The notes beneath the pieces were generated by a model. That model did no database searches. It worked only from the letters and a program-made list of their open reading frames with translations, and was not told where the DNA came from. From Fen-999 sp035505955 (lineage in GTDB: Bacteria > Pseudomonadota > Gammaproteobacteria > Burkholderiales > Rhodocyclaceae): 53,725 nucleotides of DNA. Made by a program: the position numbers and the translations under genes. The DNA is taken from assembly GCA_035505955.1 (NCBI GenBank), contig DATJQH010000005.1:1-53725 (forward strand), given 5' to 3'. Positions 7,673-15,540 of the stretch are shown here, one piece after another (positions within the stretch are counted from its first letter, which is position 1; every line of letters starts with the position of its first letter).

Positions 7673-8644
7673 ATGAGCGACGATAGCCAGCAGCCGATAG
7701 TCGTCAAGCGCATCAAGAAGGGAGGCGAGGGCGCCCACGGCGGTGCGTGGAAGCTCGCCTACTCCGACTTCGTGACGGCGATGATGGCGTTCTTCCTGCT
7801 GATGTGGCTGCTTGGTTCGACGACCAAAGGCGACCTCAAGGGCATCGCGGACTACTTCCAGACGCCGCTCAAGGTGGCGCTGTTCGGCGGCTCGGGATCC
7901 GGCGACTCGTCGTCGGTCATCCAGGGCGGTGGCGAGGACTTGAGCCGCACCTACGGACAGGTCAAGAAGGGCGAAACCGAGGCCGACAAGAAGACCATCA
8001 ACCTGCAGCGCCTCAAGGAAGACTTTGAGCGCGCTGAAAAGCAGAAACTGGAATCGCTGAAGGGCGACTTGGAATCGCTGATCGAGGCGACGCCGACCCT
8101 CAAGCAGTTCAAGAACCAGTTGCTGCTCGACCTGACGGCCGAGGGTTTGCGCATCCAGATCGTGGATGAAAAGAACCGGCCGATGTTCGATTCAGCGAGC
8201 TCAGAACTCAAGCCCTACACGCGCGATATCCTCCGTGAGATGGGCAGGGCGCTCAACAAGGTCGAGAACCATATCAGCCTTTCCGGGCACACCGATGCCA
8301 CCCCGTATGCCGGCGGCGACCGCGGTTTCGGAAACTGGGAACTATCGACCAATCGTGCCAACGCGTCGAGGCGGGAACTGGTCGCGGGGGGCATGGCCGA
8401 CAGCAAAGTCATCCGCGTCGTCGGCCTGGCCTCGACGGTCCTTTATGACAAGCAGGACCCCTACAACGCGATCAATCGACGCATCAGCATCGTGGTGCTG
8501 AACAAACGCACCGAGGATGCGATCTTGCGCGATGGCAATCCTGACGAAACGGCGACCCAGGAGGAACCCGCAGCCAGTTCGGCCCCAACACCTGCCGCGG
8601 CCGCAGCTGCCGTTTCGACACCCGGCGACCGAGTCAAGGAGTAG
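7673..8644 (+). CDS. motB: Flagellar motor stator protein MotB
   Basis: Protein of 323 residues. One membrane helix near residues 30-50 carries the proton-binding Asp32 in YSDFVTAMMAFFLLMW. The periplasmic C-terminal OmpA-like peptidoglycan-binding domain (about 150-280) contains the SGHTDATPY and NWELSTNRANASRREL motifs. The C-terminus ends in an Ala/Pro/Thr-rich tail that is likely disordered. It acts with MotA as the stator anchored to the cell wall. The Asp and context suggest proton drive, but ion choice cannot be proven from sequence. Confidence 0.94.
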   Translation: MSDDSQQPIVVKRIKKGGEGAHGGAWKLAYSDFVTAMMAFFLLMWLLGSTTKGDLKGIADYFQTPLKVALFGGSGSGDSSSVIQGGGEDLSRTYGQVKKGETEADKKTINLQRLKEDFERAEKQKLESLKGDLESLIEATPTLKQFKNQLLLDLTAEGLRIQIVDEKNRPMFDSASSELKPYTRDILREMGRALNKVENHISLSGHTDATPYAGGDRGFGNWELSTNRANASRRELVAGGMADSKVIRVVGLASTVLYDKQDPYNAINRRISIVVLNKRTEDAILRDGNPDETATQEEPAASSAPTPAAAAAAVSTPGDRVKE

Positions 8645-8679
8645 GTGAGCGTGTCTCGACAGAGGTGCGCGACCGGGCC

Positions 8680-9534
8680 ATGAGTTCTGCGACCGACCGC
8701 GAGTTCGAGTTTACCCAGGCGGATTTCGAACGCGTGCGGCTTCTGATCAAGGAGCATGCCGGGATTTCGCTCGCGCCGGTCAAGCAGGACATGGTCTATT
8801 CGCGGCTGGCGCGGCGGCTGCGTGCGCTTGGATTGACGCGCTTCCAGGACTACCTCGACAGGCTGATTCGTGGCGACCAGCGCGAATGGGAAACATTCAT
8901 CAATTCCCTGACGACCAACCTGACGTCGTTCTTCCGGGAAGCCCACCATTTCGAGATCCTGGCGAGGCAAATGCGGGAGAGCCATCAACGCCCGTTCCGC
9001 ATCTGGTGCGCCGCCGCGTCGACCGGCGAGGAACCGTACTCGATCGCCATCACTGCCTGCGAGGCTTTTGAAAGCCTGACGCCGCCAGTGGAAGTAATAG
9101 CCAGCGATATCGACACATCAGTACTGACGACGGGTGGCAAGGGCGTCTATGCGCGCGAACGCGTCGAACGCCTGGCGCCGGAACGTGTGCGGCGCTACTT
9201 CCTGCCCGATCAGGGTGCGCAGGACGATGCCGTCCGCATTCGCCCCGAACTCCAGCGACTGATTACGTTCATCCGGATCAACCTGCTCGACGCGACCTGG
9301 CCCGTACGCGGGCAGATCGATGCGATCTTCTGTCGGAACGTGATGATCTACTTCGACAAGCCGACCCAATATCAAATTCTGAGGAAGTTCAAGCCGCTCC
9401 TGCGTGCGGAAGGGCTGCTGTACGCCGGGCATTCGGAGAGCTTCCTCCATGCGGCCGATCTCTTCCATCCGCTTGGGCGTACCGTCTATGGACCGGCCGA
9501 TCAGGCGGGTGCTGGCGGTCGTACGGCGTCGTGA
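8680..9534 (+). CDS. cheR: Chemoreceptor methyltransferase CheR
   Basis: Protein of about 284 residues. It has the N-terminal helical CheR domain (about 10-80) and the S-adenosylmethionine-binding domain with CAAASTGEEPYSIA near residue 108 and IFCRNVMIYFD near 216. It methylates glutamates on chemoreceptors. The start is uncertain: ATG 8680 is chosen, while GTG 8665 is in frame and has no better ribosome binding site. It overlaps cheB by 4 bases (GTGA), so methylation and demethylation enzymes are made together. No chemoreceptor or cheW is seen in the window. Confidence 0.92.
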   Translation: MSSATDREFEFTQADFERVRLLIKEHAGISLAPVKQDMVYSRLARRLRALGLTRFQDYLDRLIRGDQREWETFINSLTTNLTSFFREAHHFEILARQMRESHQRPFRIWCAAASTGEEPYSIAITACEAFESLTPPVEVIASDIDTSVLTTGGKGVYARERVERLAPERVRRYFLPDQGAQDDAVRIRPELQRLITFIRINLLDATWPVRGQIDAIFCRNVMIYFDKPTQYQILRKFKPLLRAEGLLYAGHSESFLHAADLFHPLGRTVYGPADQAGAGGRTAS

Positions 9535-10190
9535 CAGCGGCCACTCCGGACGCGACAGTTTATCCGACGGCCTGTGCAGGCGCGGGACTGTCGCAGCGAT
9601 TTCTTGAAACACACGTTATCGCGATCGGCGCCTCCACCGGAGGAACCGAAGCCATCAAGGAAGTCCTTGTCAGGCTGCCTGCGGCAATGCCTCCAATCGT
9701 CATGGTTCAACACATGCCGGAGTCATTCACCGGGTCGTTCGCGAAGAGGCTCGACTCCTTGGCGTTACTCGAGGTGATAGAGGCCAAGGGCGGAGAGCGC
9801 CTGCGTCCGGGCGTCGTCTGCCTGGCGCCGGGCCACTCGCACATGGTGCTAAAGACCGTGCCCGGCGGCTATGTGACGGAATTGTCGCGCAGCGCCCCGG
9901 TTAACCGGCATCGGCCGGCGGTCGACGTGCTGTTCCACTCGGTGGCGACGCTGGCGGGCCCGCGCGCGACCGGGATCATCCTGACGGGCATGGGCAAGGA
10001 TGGCGCCGGCGGCTTGTTGGCAATGCGCAAGGCGGGAGCGTGGACGATCGCCCAGGACGAGAAGAGTTCGGTCGTGTACGGCATGCCGCGCGAGGCCTTG
10101 GCGATCGGCGCTGCTTCCGAAGTCGTGAAGCTTCAGGAAATCGCCGATCATCTTCTCGCCAATTTGAGGCGCCTCGATCGCAGTTGCTGA
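9531..10190 (+). CDS. cheB: Receiver-less CheB-type chemoreceptor methylesterase
   Basis: Protein of 219 residues that contains only the CheB catalytic domain. The catalytic triad is visible: Ser in GASTGG near residue 34, His in VQHMP near 60, and Asp in GMGKDGA near 155. E. coli CheB is about 349 residues, with an N-terminal phosphorylatable receiver that inhibits the esterase until CheA phosphorylates it. Here the first 25 residues are too short for that and the sequence immediately upstream is cheR, so the receiver is truly absent and not hidden by a frameshift. The start is GTG 9531, overlapping the cheR stop. Its activity cannot be controlled by direct phosphorylation in the usual way. 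Confidence 0.88.
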   Translation: MTAATPDATVYPTACAGAGLSQRFLETHVIAIGASTGGTEAIKEVLVRLPAAMPPIVMVQHMPESFTGSFAKRLDSLALLEVIEAKGGERLRPGVVCLAPGHSHMVLKTVPGGYVTELSRSAPVNRHRPAVDVLFHSVATLAGPRATGIILTGMGKDGAGGLLAMRKAGAWTIAQDEKSSVVYGMPREALAIGAASEVVKLQEIADHLLANLRRLDRSC

Positions 10191-10251
10191 CTCGTGGGAC
10201 ACATCGACCGCGTGCCATCTGTTGGCCGTTGTATTGAATCCCGCCCGGGCC

Positions 10252-10278
10252 TAAATGTTCGCATGGAAATGACGTAAG
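10252..10278 (+). promoter_or_regulatory. Possible sigma-28 promoter before cheV
   Basis: TAAATGTT, 11 bases, then GACGTAAG compares with the FliA consensus TAAAGTTT-N11-GCCGATAA at 10 of 16 positions. It lies 58 bases before the first cheV in a 145-base gap. The -35 half is good and the -10 half weak. Confidence 0.35.
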
Positions 10279-10335
10279 ATTCTTTCTATCGGGGAGGTTA
10301 GCAAACCGGCCCGCAGTGGAAGAAGAGGTCGCCCA

Positions 10336-11313
10336 ATGTCAGATTTGCTCAAGAACATCGATGCGCGGACCCGTTTGGCGGGCACCAACAAGCTCGAGAT
10401 TCTGCTCTTTACGCTCGGAAAGGATGCTCGTAGCGGGCGCCACGAAACCTTTGGCATCAACGTCTTCAAGGTTCGCGAAGTCATGCGTACGCCGGAGATC
10501 ACATCGGCGCCGGACATGCCCGGCGCCGTGAAGGGCATGGTCTCGCTGCGCGGCGTCCTGGTGCCTGTCGTGGATCTGGCCGAGTACGCCGGGGTGCAGC
10601 AGGATTCGCCCCGGGACATCATGATCGTCACCGAGTACAACGGGCACACGCAAGGGTTCCTGGTGGAGGCGGTCGACACCATCCTGCGCCTCGACTGGGC
10701 CCAGATGCGGGTACCGCCGGCCATGCTGATTTCGTCCGAGCTCGGGGGGCTGGTGACCGCGGTTACGGAACTGGCCGACGGACGCCTCGTCATGATGCTG
10801 GATGTCGAGCGCGTGTTGTCCGAAACCACCAAGATTGACGACGACTTCCTCTTTACGAGCATCAAGCCATTGGGCCAGGAAGGAATCACGGTGTTGTATG
10901 CCGACGATTCCTCCATCGCCAGAAGTCAGATCGAGCGCACCCTGAATGCGCTGGGGATCCAGTCGATTTCAGCTGTGAACGGCCGCATGGCCTGGGACGA
11001 ACTGCGCAAGGTGGCAGAGCACGCGACGGCGACGGGGCGGAAGGCCAAGGACATGGTTCAACTCGTGCTTACGGACGTCGAGATGCCCGAAATGGATGGC
11101 TACATCCTGACGAAGAACATCAAGTCGGATCCGCGGTTCGCCGGCATCCCGGTGATCATGCACTCGTCGTTGTCCTCCATGTCCAACCAGCAGTTGGGCA
11201 AGTCAGTCGGCATCGACGAGTACGTGCCGAAGTTCGAACCCCAACGGCTGGCCGAAACGCTGGGACGTCTGTTGCTGGGCACGGCAAGCCCTTCGATGCC
11301 GGCAAGCGAGTGA
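10336..11313 (+). CDS. cheV: Chemotaxis coupling protein CheV, first copy
   Basis: Protein of 325 residues: an N-terminal CheW-like domain (about 15-165, with GINVFKVREVM and GMVSLRG) and a C-terminal receiver domain (about 183-315). The acceptor Asp247 sits in LTDVEMPEMDG and the conserved Lys in YVPKFEP. CheV proteins couple receptors to CheA and act as a phosphate sink or adaptor. The gene opens a probable operon cheV-cheV-cheY-cheZ-cheA with gaps of 2 to about 20 bases. The next gene is a second, clearly similar CheV. Confidence 0.93.
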   Translation: MSDLLKNIDARTRLAGTNKLEILLFTLGKDARSGRHETFGINVFKVREVMRTPEITSAPDMPGAVKGMVSLRGVLVPVVDLAEYAGVQQDSPRDIMIVTEYNGHTQGFLVEAVDTILRLDWAQMRVPPAMLISSELGGLVTAVTELADGRLVMMLDVERVLSETTKIDDDFLFTSIKPLGQEGITVLYADDSSIARSQIERTLNALGIQSISAVNGRMAWDELRKVAEHATATGRKAKDMVQLVLTDVEMPEMDGYILTKNIKSDPRFAGIPVIMHSSLSSMSNQQLGKSVGIDEYVPKFEPQRLAETLGRLLLGTASPSMPASE

Positions 11314-11320
11314 GCGAGAC

Positions 11321-12289
11321 ATGACTACCACTGCCTTGATCAAGACGGAAAATGCGACTCTGCTGGACAACGTCGATGCGCGCACAAAGCTCGCCGGTTC
11401 GAATCGGATGGAGATCCTGCTGTTCTCGCTGGGAACCCACGAAACGTTCGGCATCAATGTCTTCAAGGTGCGCGAAGTCAGCAAGACGCCGACGATTACC
11501 AAGTCGCCAAATATGCCTGCGGGTGTGGAAGGACTGATCAGCCTGCGCGGCAATGTCATTCCCGTGCTGTCGCTGACCAAGGTAATGCACCTCGACGGCC
11601 CGCCGTCCCAACTTGGCGGATCGATGATGGTCACCGAGTACAGCAAGCGCACACTCGGCTTCCTGGTGCACGGTGTCGACCGCATCATTCGCGTTGATTG
11701 GGACAAGGTTCGTGCGCCCGAGTCGGTCGTGACTGGAAGCATGAATTCCTATATCACTGCCATCACCGAACTGCCTGACGGCAAGCTCGTCTCCATAGTC
11801 GATGTCGAACAGATCATGGCCAACACATTCGGCGAGTCGATCGTGGGCCAGATCGAGAGGCTTGAGGCCGCCGATGATTTCAACGTCTTCTTTGTCGACG
11901 ATTCTGCGGTAGCGCGGCGGAAGATCGCAGAGGTGCTCGACAAGCTCGGCGTGAAGCACAAACATGCGCTGAACGGCCTCGAGGCGTGGACGCGGCTGTC
12001 TGGAATGGCGGCCCACTGCCAGCAATTGGGGACCAACTTGCACGACGAGGTCAATCTAATACTGGTCGATGCCGAAATGCCCGAGATGGACGGTTATGTC
12101 CTGACCAAGAATATCAAGTCCGATCCGCGTTTCGACGGAATTCCCGTTGTCATGCATTCCTCCCTCTCATCGGAAGCGAATCGCGCCATGGGTAAGAGTG
12201 TTGGGGTCGATTCCTATGTAGCAAAGTTCGATGCGGAAGTCTTGGCTGAAACCATTCGGCCAATGCTGCGCAAGGTTGCCCACGACTGA
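11321..12289 (+). CDS. cheV: Chemotaxis coupling protein CheV, second copy
   Basis: Protein of 322 residues with the same CheW-receiver layout as its upstream neighbour, 7 bases away. Shared blocks include ETFGINVFKVREV, EMPEMDGY and LTKNIKSDPRF, which suggests a tandem duplication. The acceptor Asp lies in LVDAEMPEMDG and the conserved Lys in YVAKFDAE. The N-terminal extension and the CheW surface differ from copy one, for example LSLTKVMHLDGPP against VDLAEYAGVQQD, so the two may couple different receptors. Both receivers look phosphorylatable. Confidence 0.93.
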   Translation: MTTTALIKTENATLLDNVDARTKLAGSNRMEILLFSLGTHETFGINVFKVREVSKTPTITKSPNMPAGVEGLISLRGNVIPVLSLTKVMHLDGPPSQLGGSMMVTEYSKRTLGFLVHGVDRIIRVDWDKVRAPESVVTGSMNSYITAITELPDGKLVSIVDVEQIMANTFGESIVGQIERLEAADDFNVFFVDDSAVARRKIAEVLDKLGVKHKHALNGLEAWTRLSGMAAHCQQLGTNLHDEVNLILVDAEMPEMDGYVLTKNIKSDPRFDGIPVVMHSSLSSEANRAMGKSVGVDSYVAKFDAEVLAETIRPMLRKVAHD

Positions 12290-12305
12290 TTCCGGAGAAG
12301 AATGG

Positions 12306-12701
12306 ATGCCCGCAGATCCCGGCAAGATCAAATTTCTGGTTGTCGATGATTTTTCGACGATGCGACGCATCGTCCGCAACCTGCTGAAGGAGCTAGGTTT
12401 CACCAACGTCGAAGAGGCCGAGGATGGCGTGGTTGCGCTGCAGAAGCTCAAAGCCGGCCCGTTCGACTTTGTCGTCACGGACTGGAACATGCCGAACATG
12501 GACGGCTTAACGCTGCTTCAGACCATACGCGCCGATGCGGCGCTCAAGGTTCTGCCTGTCCTGATGATTACCGCCGAAGCAAAAAAGGAGAACATCATTG
12601 CGGCGGCGCAGGCGGGCGCATCAGGGTACATCGTCAAGCCGTTTACGGCGGCGACGCTGAACGAGAAGCTGACCAAGATATTCGAAAAGATGGGAATGTA
12701 G
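12306..12701 (+). CDS. cheY: Chemotaxis response regulator CheY
   Basis: Single receiver domain of 131 residues. The acidic pair Asp14-Asp15, acceptor Asp59 (VTDWNMPNMDG), Thr in MITAEA and Lys in YIVKPF are all present, as in classical CheY. Phosphorylated CheY binds FliM/FliN and switches rotation. The start is ATG 12306 with GGAGAAG upstream; the open frame to 12231 overlaps cheV and is rejected. cheZ follows after 2 bases. Confidence 0.95.
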   Translation: MPADPGKIKFLVVDDFSTMRRIVRNLLKELGFTNVEEAEDGVVALQKLKAGPFDFVVTDWNMPNMDGLTLLQTIRADAALKVLPVLMITAEAKKENIIAAAQAGASGYIVKPFTAATLNEKLTKIFEKMGM

Positions 12702-12703
12702 GC

Positions 12704-13531
12704 ATGGCCAAACCAGTCAAATTGGATGAGTCCGGCGATTCCGAGGATCTGCAAGCCCTGTTCGACTCGATTGCAGCCACGGGCGGTGCTCCCGCGCCGG
12801 CGCCAGTGGCTGCGCCGGACAAGGCCGGCGACTCGGACGAGTTGCAGGCGCTGTTTGACAGCGTTTCGAGTCATATGGGTGCGCGCGCCGAACCGACAAG
12901 CCTGGTAACCGACGAGGCCAAGGCCGATGACCAGGAGGTGTTCAACCGGCTCGGCCGTCTGGCCAGGCAGTTGCACGACAGCATGCGCGAATTGGGGTAC
13001 GACAAGGCCCTTGAGGCCACGGCGCGCCAAATGCCTGATACCCGCCAACGGCTTGCATACATCGTTCAAATGACGGAGCAGGCAGCATCGCGTGTGCTCA
13101 ACGCTACTGACATTGCCAGGCCGTTGCAGGACGAGCTCCTGGCCACGTCGCAGTCGCTGAATCAACGCTGGGACAGGATGTTTGCGAATCAGCTCTCCGT
13201 CGACGATTTCAAGTCATTGGTCGCCGACACGCGAGGCTTCTTCCAGCAGGCGCCAGCCAAGATCACACGGACGAACGGCCAGTTGCAGGAAATCATGATG
13301 GCACAGGACTTCCAGGATCTGACCGGCCAGGTGATTCGCAAGGTCGTCGACATGGTCCAGGATCTCGAGAGCCAGTTGCTGAAGGTGCTGATAGAGGCGA
13401 TTCCAGACGACAAGAAGACCGCCGTATCGACGGGCCTGATAAACGGCCCAGTCGTGAGCACGGAAGGGCGCCAGGATGTCGTCACGTCGCAGTCCCAGGT
13501 GGATGAATTGCTGGAAAGCCTCGGCTTCTAG
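12704..13531 (+). CDS. cheZ: CheY-P phosphatase CheZ with an N-terminal duplicated motif
   Basis: Protein of 275 residues, about 60 longer than E. coli CheZ (214). The core has the CheZ phosphatase segment QDFQDLTGQVIRKV with the catalytic Gln, and ends with the CheY-binding tail SQVDELLESLGF. The extra N-terminus contains two near-identical units, DSEDLQALFDSI at 12-23 and DSDELQALFDSV at 43-54, separated by an Ala/Pro linker. These resemble the C-terminal CheY-binding peptide and the FliM N-terminal peptide in their acidic-Leu-Leu/Phe-Ser spacing. CheZ removes phosphate from CheY. The gene sits in the cheY-cheZ-cheA operon. Confidence 0.92.
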   Translation: MAKPVKLDESGDSEDLQALFDSIAATGGAPAPAPVAAPDKAGDSDELQALFDSVSSHMGARAEPTSLVTDEAKADDQEVFNRLGRLARQLHDSMRELGYDKALEATARQMPDTRQRLAYIVQMTEQAASRVLNATDIARPLQDELLATSQSLNQRWDRMFANQLSVDDFKSLVADTRGFFQQAPAKITRTNGQLQEIMMAQDFQDLTGQVIRKVVDMVQDLESQLLKVLIEAIPDDKKTAVSTGLINGPVVSTEGRQDVVTSQSQVDELLESLGF

Positions 13532-13551
13532 CGGCAGATGAGGAGCGGATG

Positions 13552-15459
13552 ATGAGCGATTTTCAGGGTATGGAAGATCTGCTGCAGGACTTCCTTGTCG
13601 AGGCTACGGATCTGCTTTCCGGGGTCGACAACAAGCTGGTCGATCTGGAGAAGAACCCTCATGACAAAGGGCTCCTGAACGACATTTTTCGCGGCTTTCA
13701 CACGATCAAGGGCGGCGCGGGATTTCTCAACGCCAACGAGTTGGTCACGCTCTGCCATCTGACGGAGAATCTGTTCGACAAGCTGCGCAACGGCGAGATG
13801 CAGATCAGCAACGAGGCGATGGACGTCATCCTCGGCGCCACTGCCGCAGTGCGGGATATGTTCGGCGAACTGGAGCATGGGCAACAGCCTGGACCAGCCG
13901 ATTCAGGAATACTCGCTGGTCTGCGGGCTGCGATCGCTGGCCAGCTCGCAAGCGGAGGCAACGTCGTCAAGAAAGCCGCGCCCGCACCCACGCCGGCGGC
14001 CACGCCTGCAGTGGGGGCGCCCGGAGCGGCCCCCGATTGGGGCGAGTTGTTCAAGGCAATTGCCGGCGCGCCGAGCGCGTCTGCTGCGCCACCGGCAACA
14101 GGAACTGCAGCCCCGGCCCTGCATCACGACGTTACTCACGAGACGCCCGAGCAGATCGTCCAGCACGCGATCGGCCGTCGCGCATCCGACAAGCCCGGAT
14201 ACCAGGGGCCGGTCGGCAGGCGCGACACTGAGAAGACTCGCGATAACACGATCCGCGTAGACACTTCGCGCCTGGACCAGGTACTGAACCTTTCGGGAGA
14301 GATCGGCCTCACCAAGAACCGATTGACCTCGCTGCGCTCCGATCTGCTGCACGGACGTTCCGACACCAACACGATGCATGCGCTTGACCAGGCGGTCAGT
14401 CAATTGGATCTGCTGGTATCCGATCTGCAAAACGCGGTCATGAAGACGCGCATGCAGCCGATTGGGCGGCTCTTCCAGAAGTATCCGCGCATCGCCCGCG
14501 ACCTGGCCCGCAATCTGGGCAAGGACGTCGAACTGGTATTGGCCGGCGAAGAAACCGAAATCGACAAGACGATGATCGAGGACCTGTCCGATCCGATCAT
14601 CCACCTGATCCGCAACGCCGTGGACCATGGTGTCGAAACTCCGGAAGAGCGAGTCGCAGCGCACAAGCCGGGAAAATCGGAAGTGCGTCTGGAGGCGCGC
14701 CAGGAAGGCGATCACATCGTCCTGATCGTTGCCGACGATGGTCGCGGCATGAATCCCGAGAAGCTCCGCGCCAAGGCGCTGGAAAAAGGCCTCATCACCG
14801 ATGAAGAGGCCAATACGATGGACGAGCGCCAGAGCTTCAACCTGGTGTTCCTGCCCGGGTTCTCGACCAAGGAAGTGGCATCGGACGTATCGGGTCGAGG
14901 CGTCGGCATGGATGTCGTCAAGACCAACATCCACAAGCTCAATGGCTCCATCGACATTCGGTCGAGTGCCGGCAAGGGAACGACATTCATCATCTCGCTG
15001 CCGCTGACGCTTGCGATCCTGCCTGTGCTGCTGGTCAGGTTGGGAGAGCAGCCGTTCGCCGTCCCGCTGTCCATGGTGCGCGAGATCCTCACGGTTCAGG
15101 TCAATGCCGTGCAGGAAGTCGGCGGACGGGCAACGATGGTGGTCCGCGGCGAGGTGCTGCCTATCTACCCGCTGTCTCATTTGCTGGGGTGGACGCCCGA
15201 GCGTGTGCCTGAGTATGGCGTCCTGATGCAGACCGCCGACAGCACGTTCATCCTTGCCATCGACGGCTTCATGGGCCGCGAGGATGCTGTCATCAAGTCC
15301 CTCGACGACTTCAGGCCCAAGGGCGTGGCTGGTGTGACTACGCTATCGAACGGCCAGATCGTCCTGATTCTGGACATGAAAGAATTGCTTGGCGCGCTGG
15401 GCGACAGCCGGGGCGTGCCGCGCACGGTGTTTCTGCCACCGAACTCGCTCGCCGCCTGA
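13552..15459 (+). CDS. cheA: Chemotaxis histidine kinase CheA
   Basis: Protein of about 635 residues. P1/HPt domain with the phosphorylated His in FHTIKGGAGF near residue 50; a long Ala/Pro-rich stretch about 125-215; P3 dimerisation domain from about 225 (RVDTSRLDQVLNLSGEI); P4 ATPase with NAVDHG, DDGRGM and GRGVGMDVV; and the P5 CheW-like domain at the C-terminus. No folded P2 (CheY/CheB docking) domain is recognisable in the low-complexity stretch. CheA takes input from receptors via CheW/CheV and phosphorylates CheY. Start: ATG 13552 lies six bases after AGGAG; ATG 13549 is also possible. It is the last gene before the flhB leader. Confidence 0.93.
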   Translation: MSDFQGMEDLLQDFLVEATDLLSGVDNKLVDLEKNPHDKGLLNDIFRGFHTIKGGAGFLNANELVTLCHLTENLFDKLRNGEMQISNEAMDVILGATAAVRDMFGELEHGQQPGPADSGILAGLRAAIAGQLASGGNVVKKAAPAPTPAATPAVGAPGAAPDWGELFKAIAGAPSASAAPPATGTAAPALHHDVTHETPEQIVQHAIGRRASDKPGYQGPVGRRDTEKTRDNTIRVDTSRLDQVLNLSGEIGLTKNRLTSLRSDLLHGRSDTNTMHALDQAVSQLDLLVSDLQNAVMKTRMQPIGRLFQKYPRIARDLARNLGKDVELVLAGEETEIDKTMIEDLSDPIIHLIRNAVDHGVETPEERVAAHKPGKSEVRLEARQEGDHIVLIVADDGRGMNPEKLRAKALEKGLITDEEANTMDERQSFNLVFLPGFSTKEVASDVSGRGVGMDVVKTNIHKLNGSIDIRSSAGKGTTFIISLPLTLAILPVLLVRLGEQPFAVPLSMVREILTVQVNAVQEVGGRATMVVRGEVLPIYPLSHLLGWTPERVPEYGVLMQTADSTFILAIDGFMGREDAVIKSLDDFRPKGVAGVTTLSNGQIVLILDMKELLGALGDSRGVPRTVFLPPNSLAA

Positions 15460-15497
15460 AATGGGCGCGTAATTCCGCTCTAATCCGACCATGGACA

Positions 15498-15532
15498 CCC
15501 TCCATGCCGGCAATAATTGCCGGCATGGAGGG
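15498..15532 (+). promoter_or_regulatory. Perfect 17-bp palindrome that includes the flhB ribosome binding site
   Basis: The left arm CCCTCCATGCCGGCAAT (15498-15514) and right arm (15516-15532) are exact complements around one central base. The right arm contains GGAGGG at 15527-15532, the only good ribosome binding site for flhB, 8 bases before its TTG start. In RNA the stem would hide that site. At DNA level the centre, 15508-15522, is one of five CGGCA-N5-TGCCG sites. No T-run follows, so it is not a classical terminator for cheA. Confidence 0.8.
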
Positions 15533-15540
15533 AACCTGCG

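Noticed and set aside
13903..15180. Long minus-strand frame opposite cheA
   Set aside because: A shadow frame caused by GC-rich third codon positions; no recognisable domains and no ribosome binding site.
15463..15480. Sigma-54-like TGGGCGCG...CCGCT before flhB
   Set aside because: GG and GC are 11 bases apart rather than 10, which usually abolishes RpoN binding, although its distance to the palindrome (about 30 bases) resembles that at flgK.
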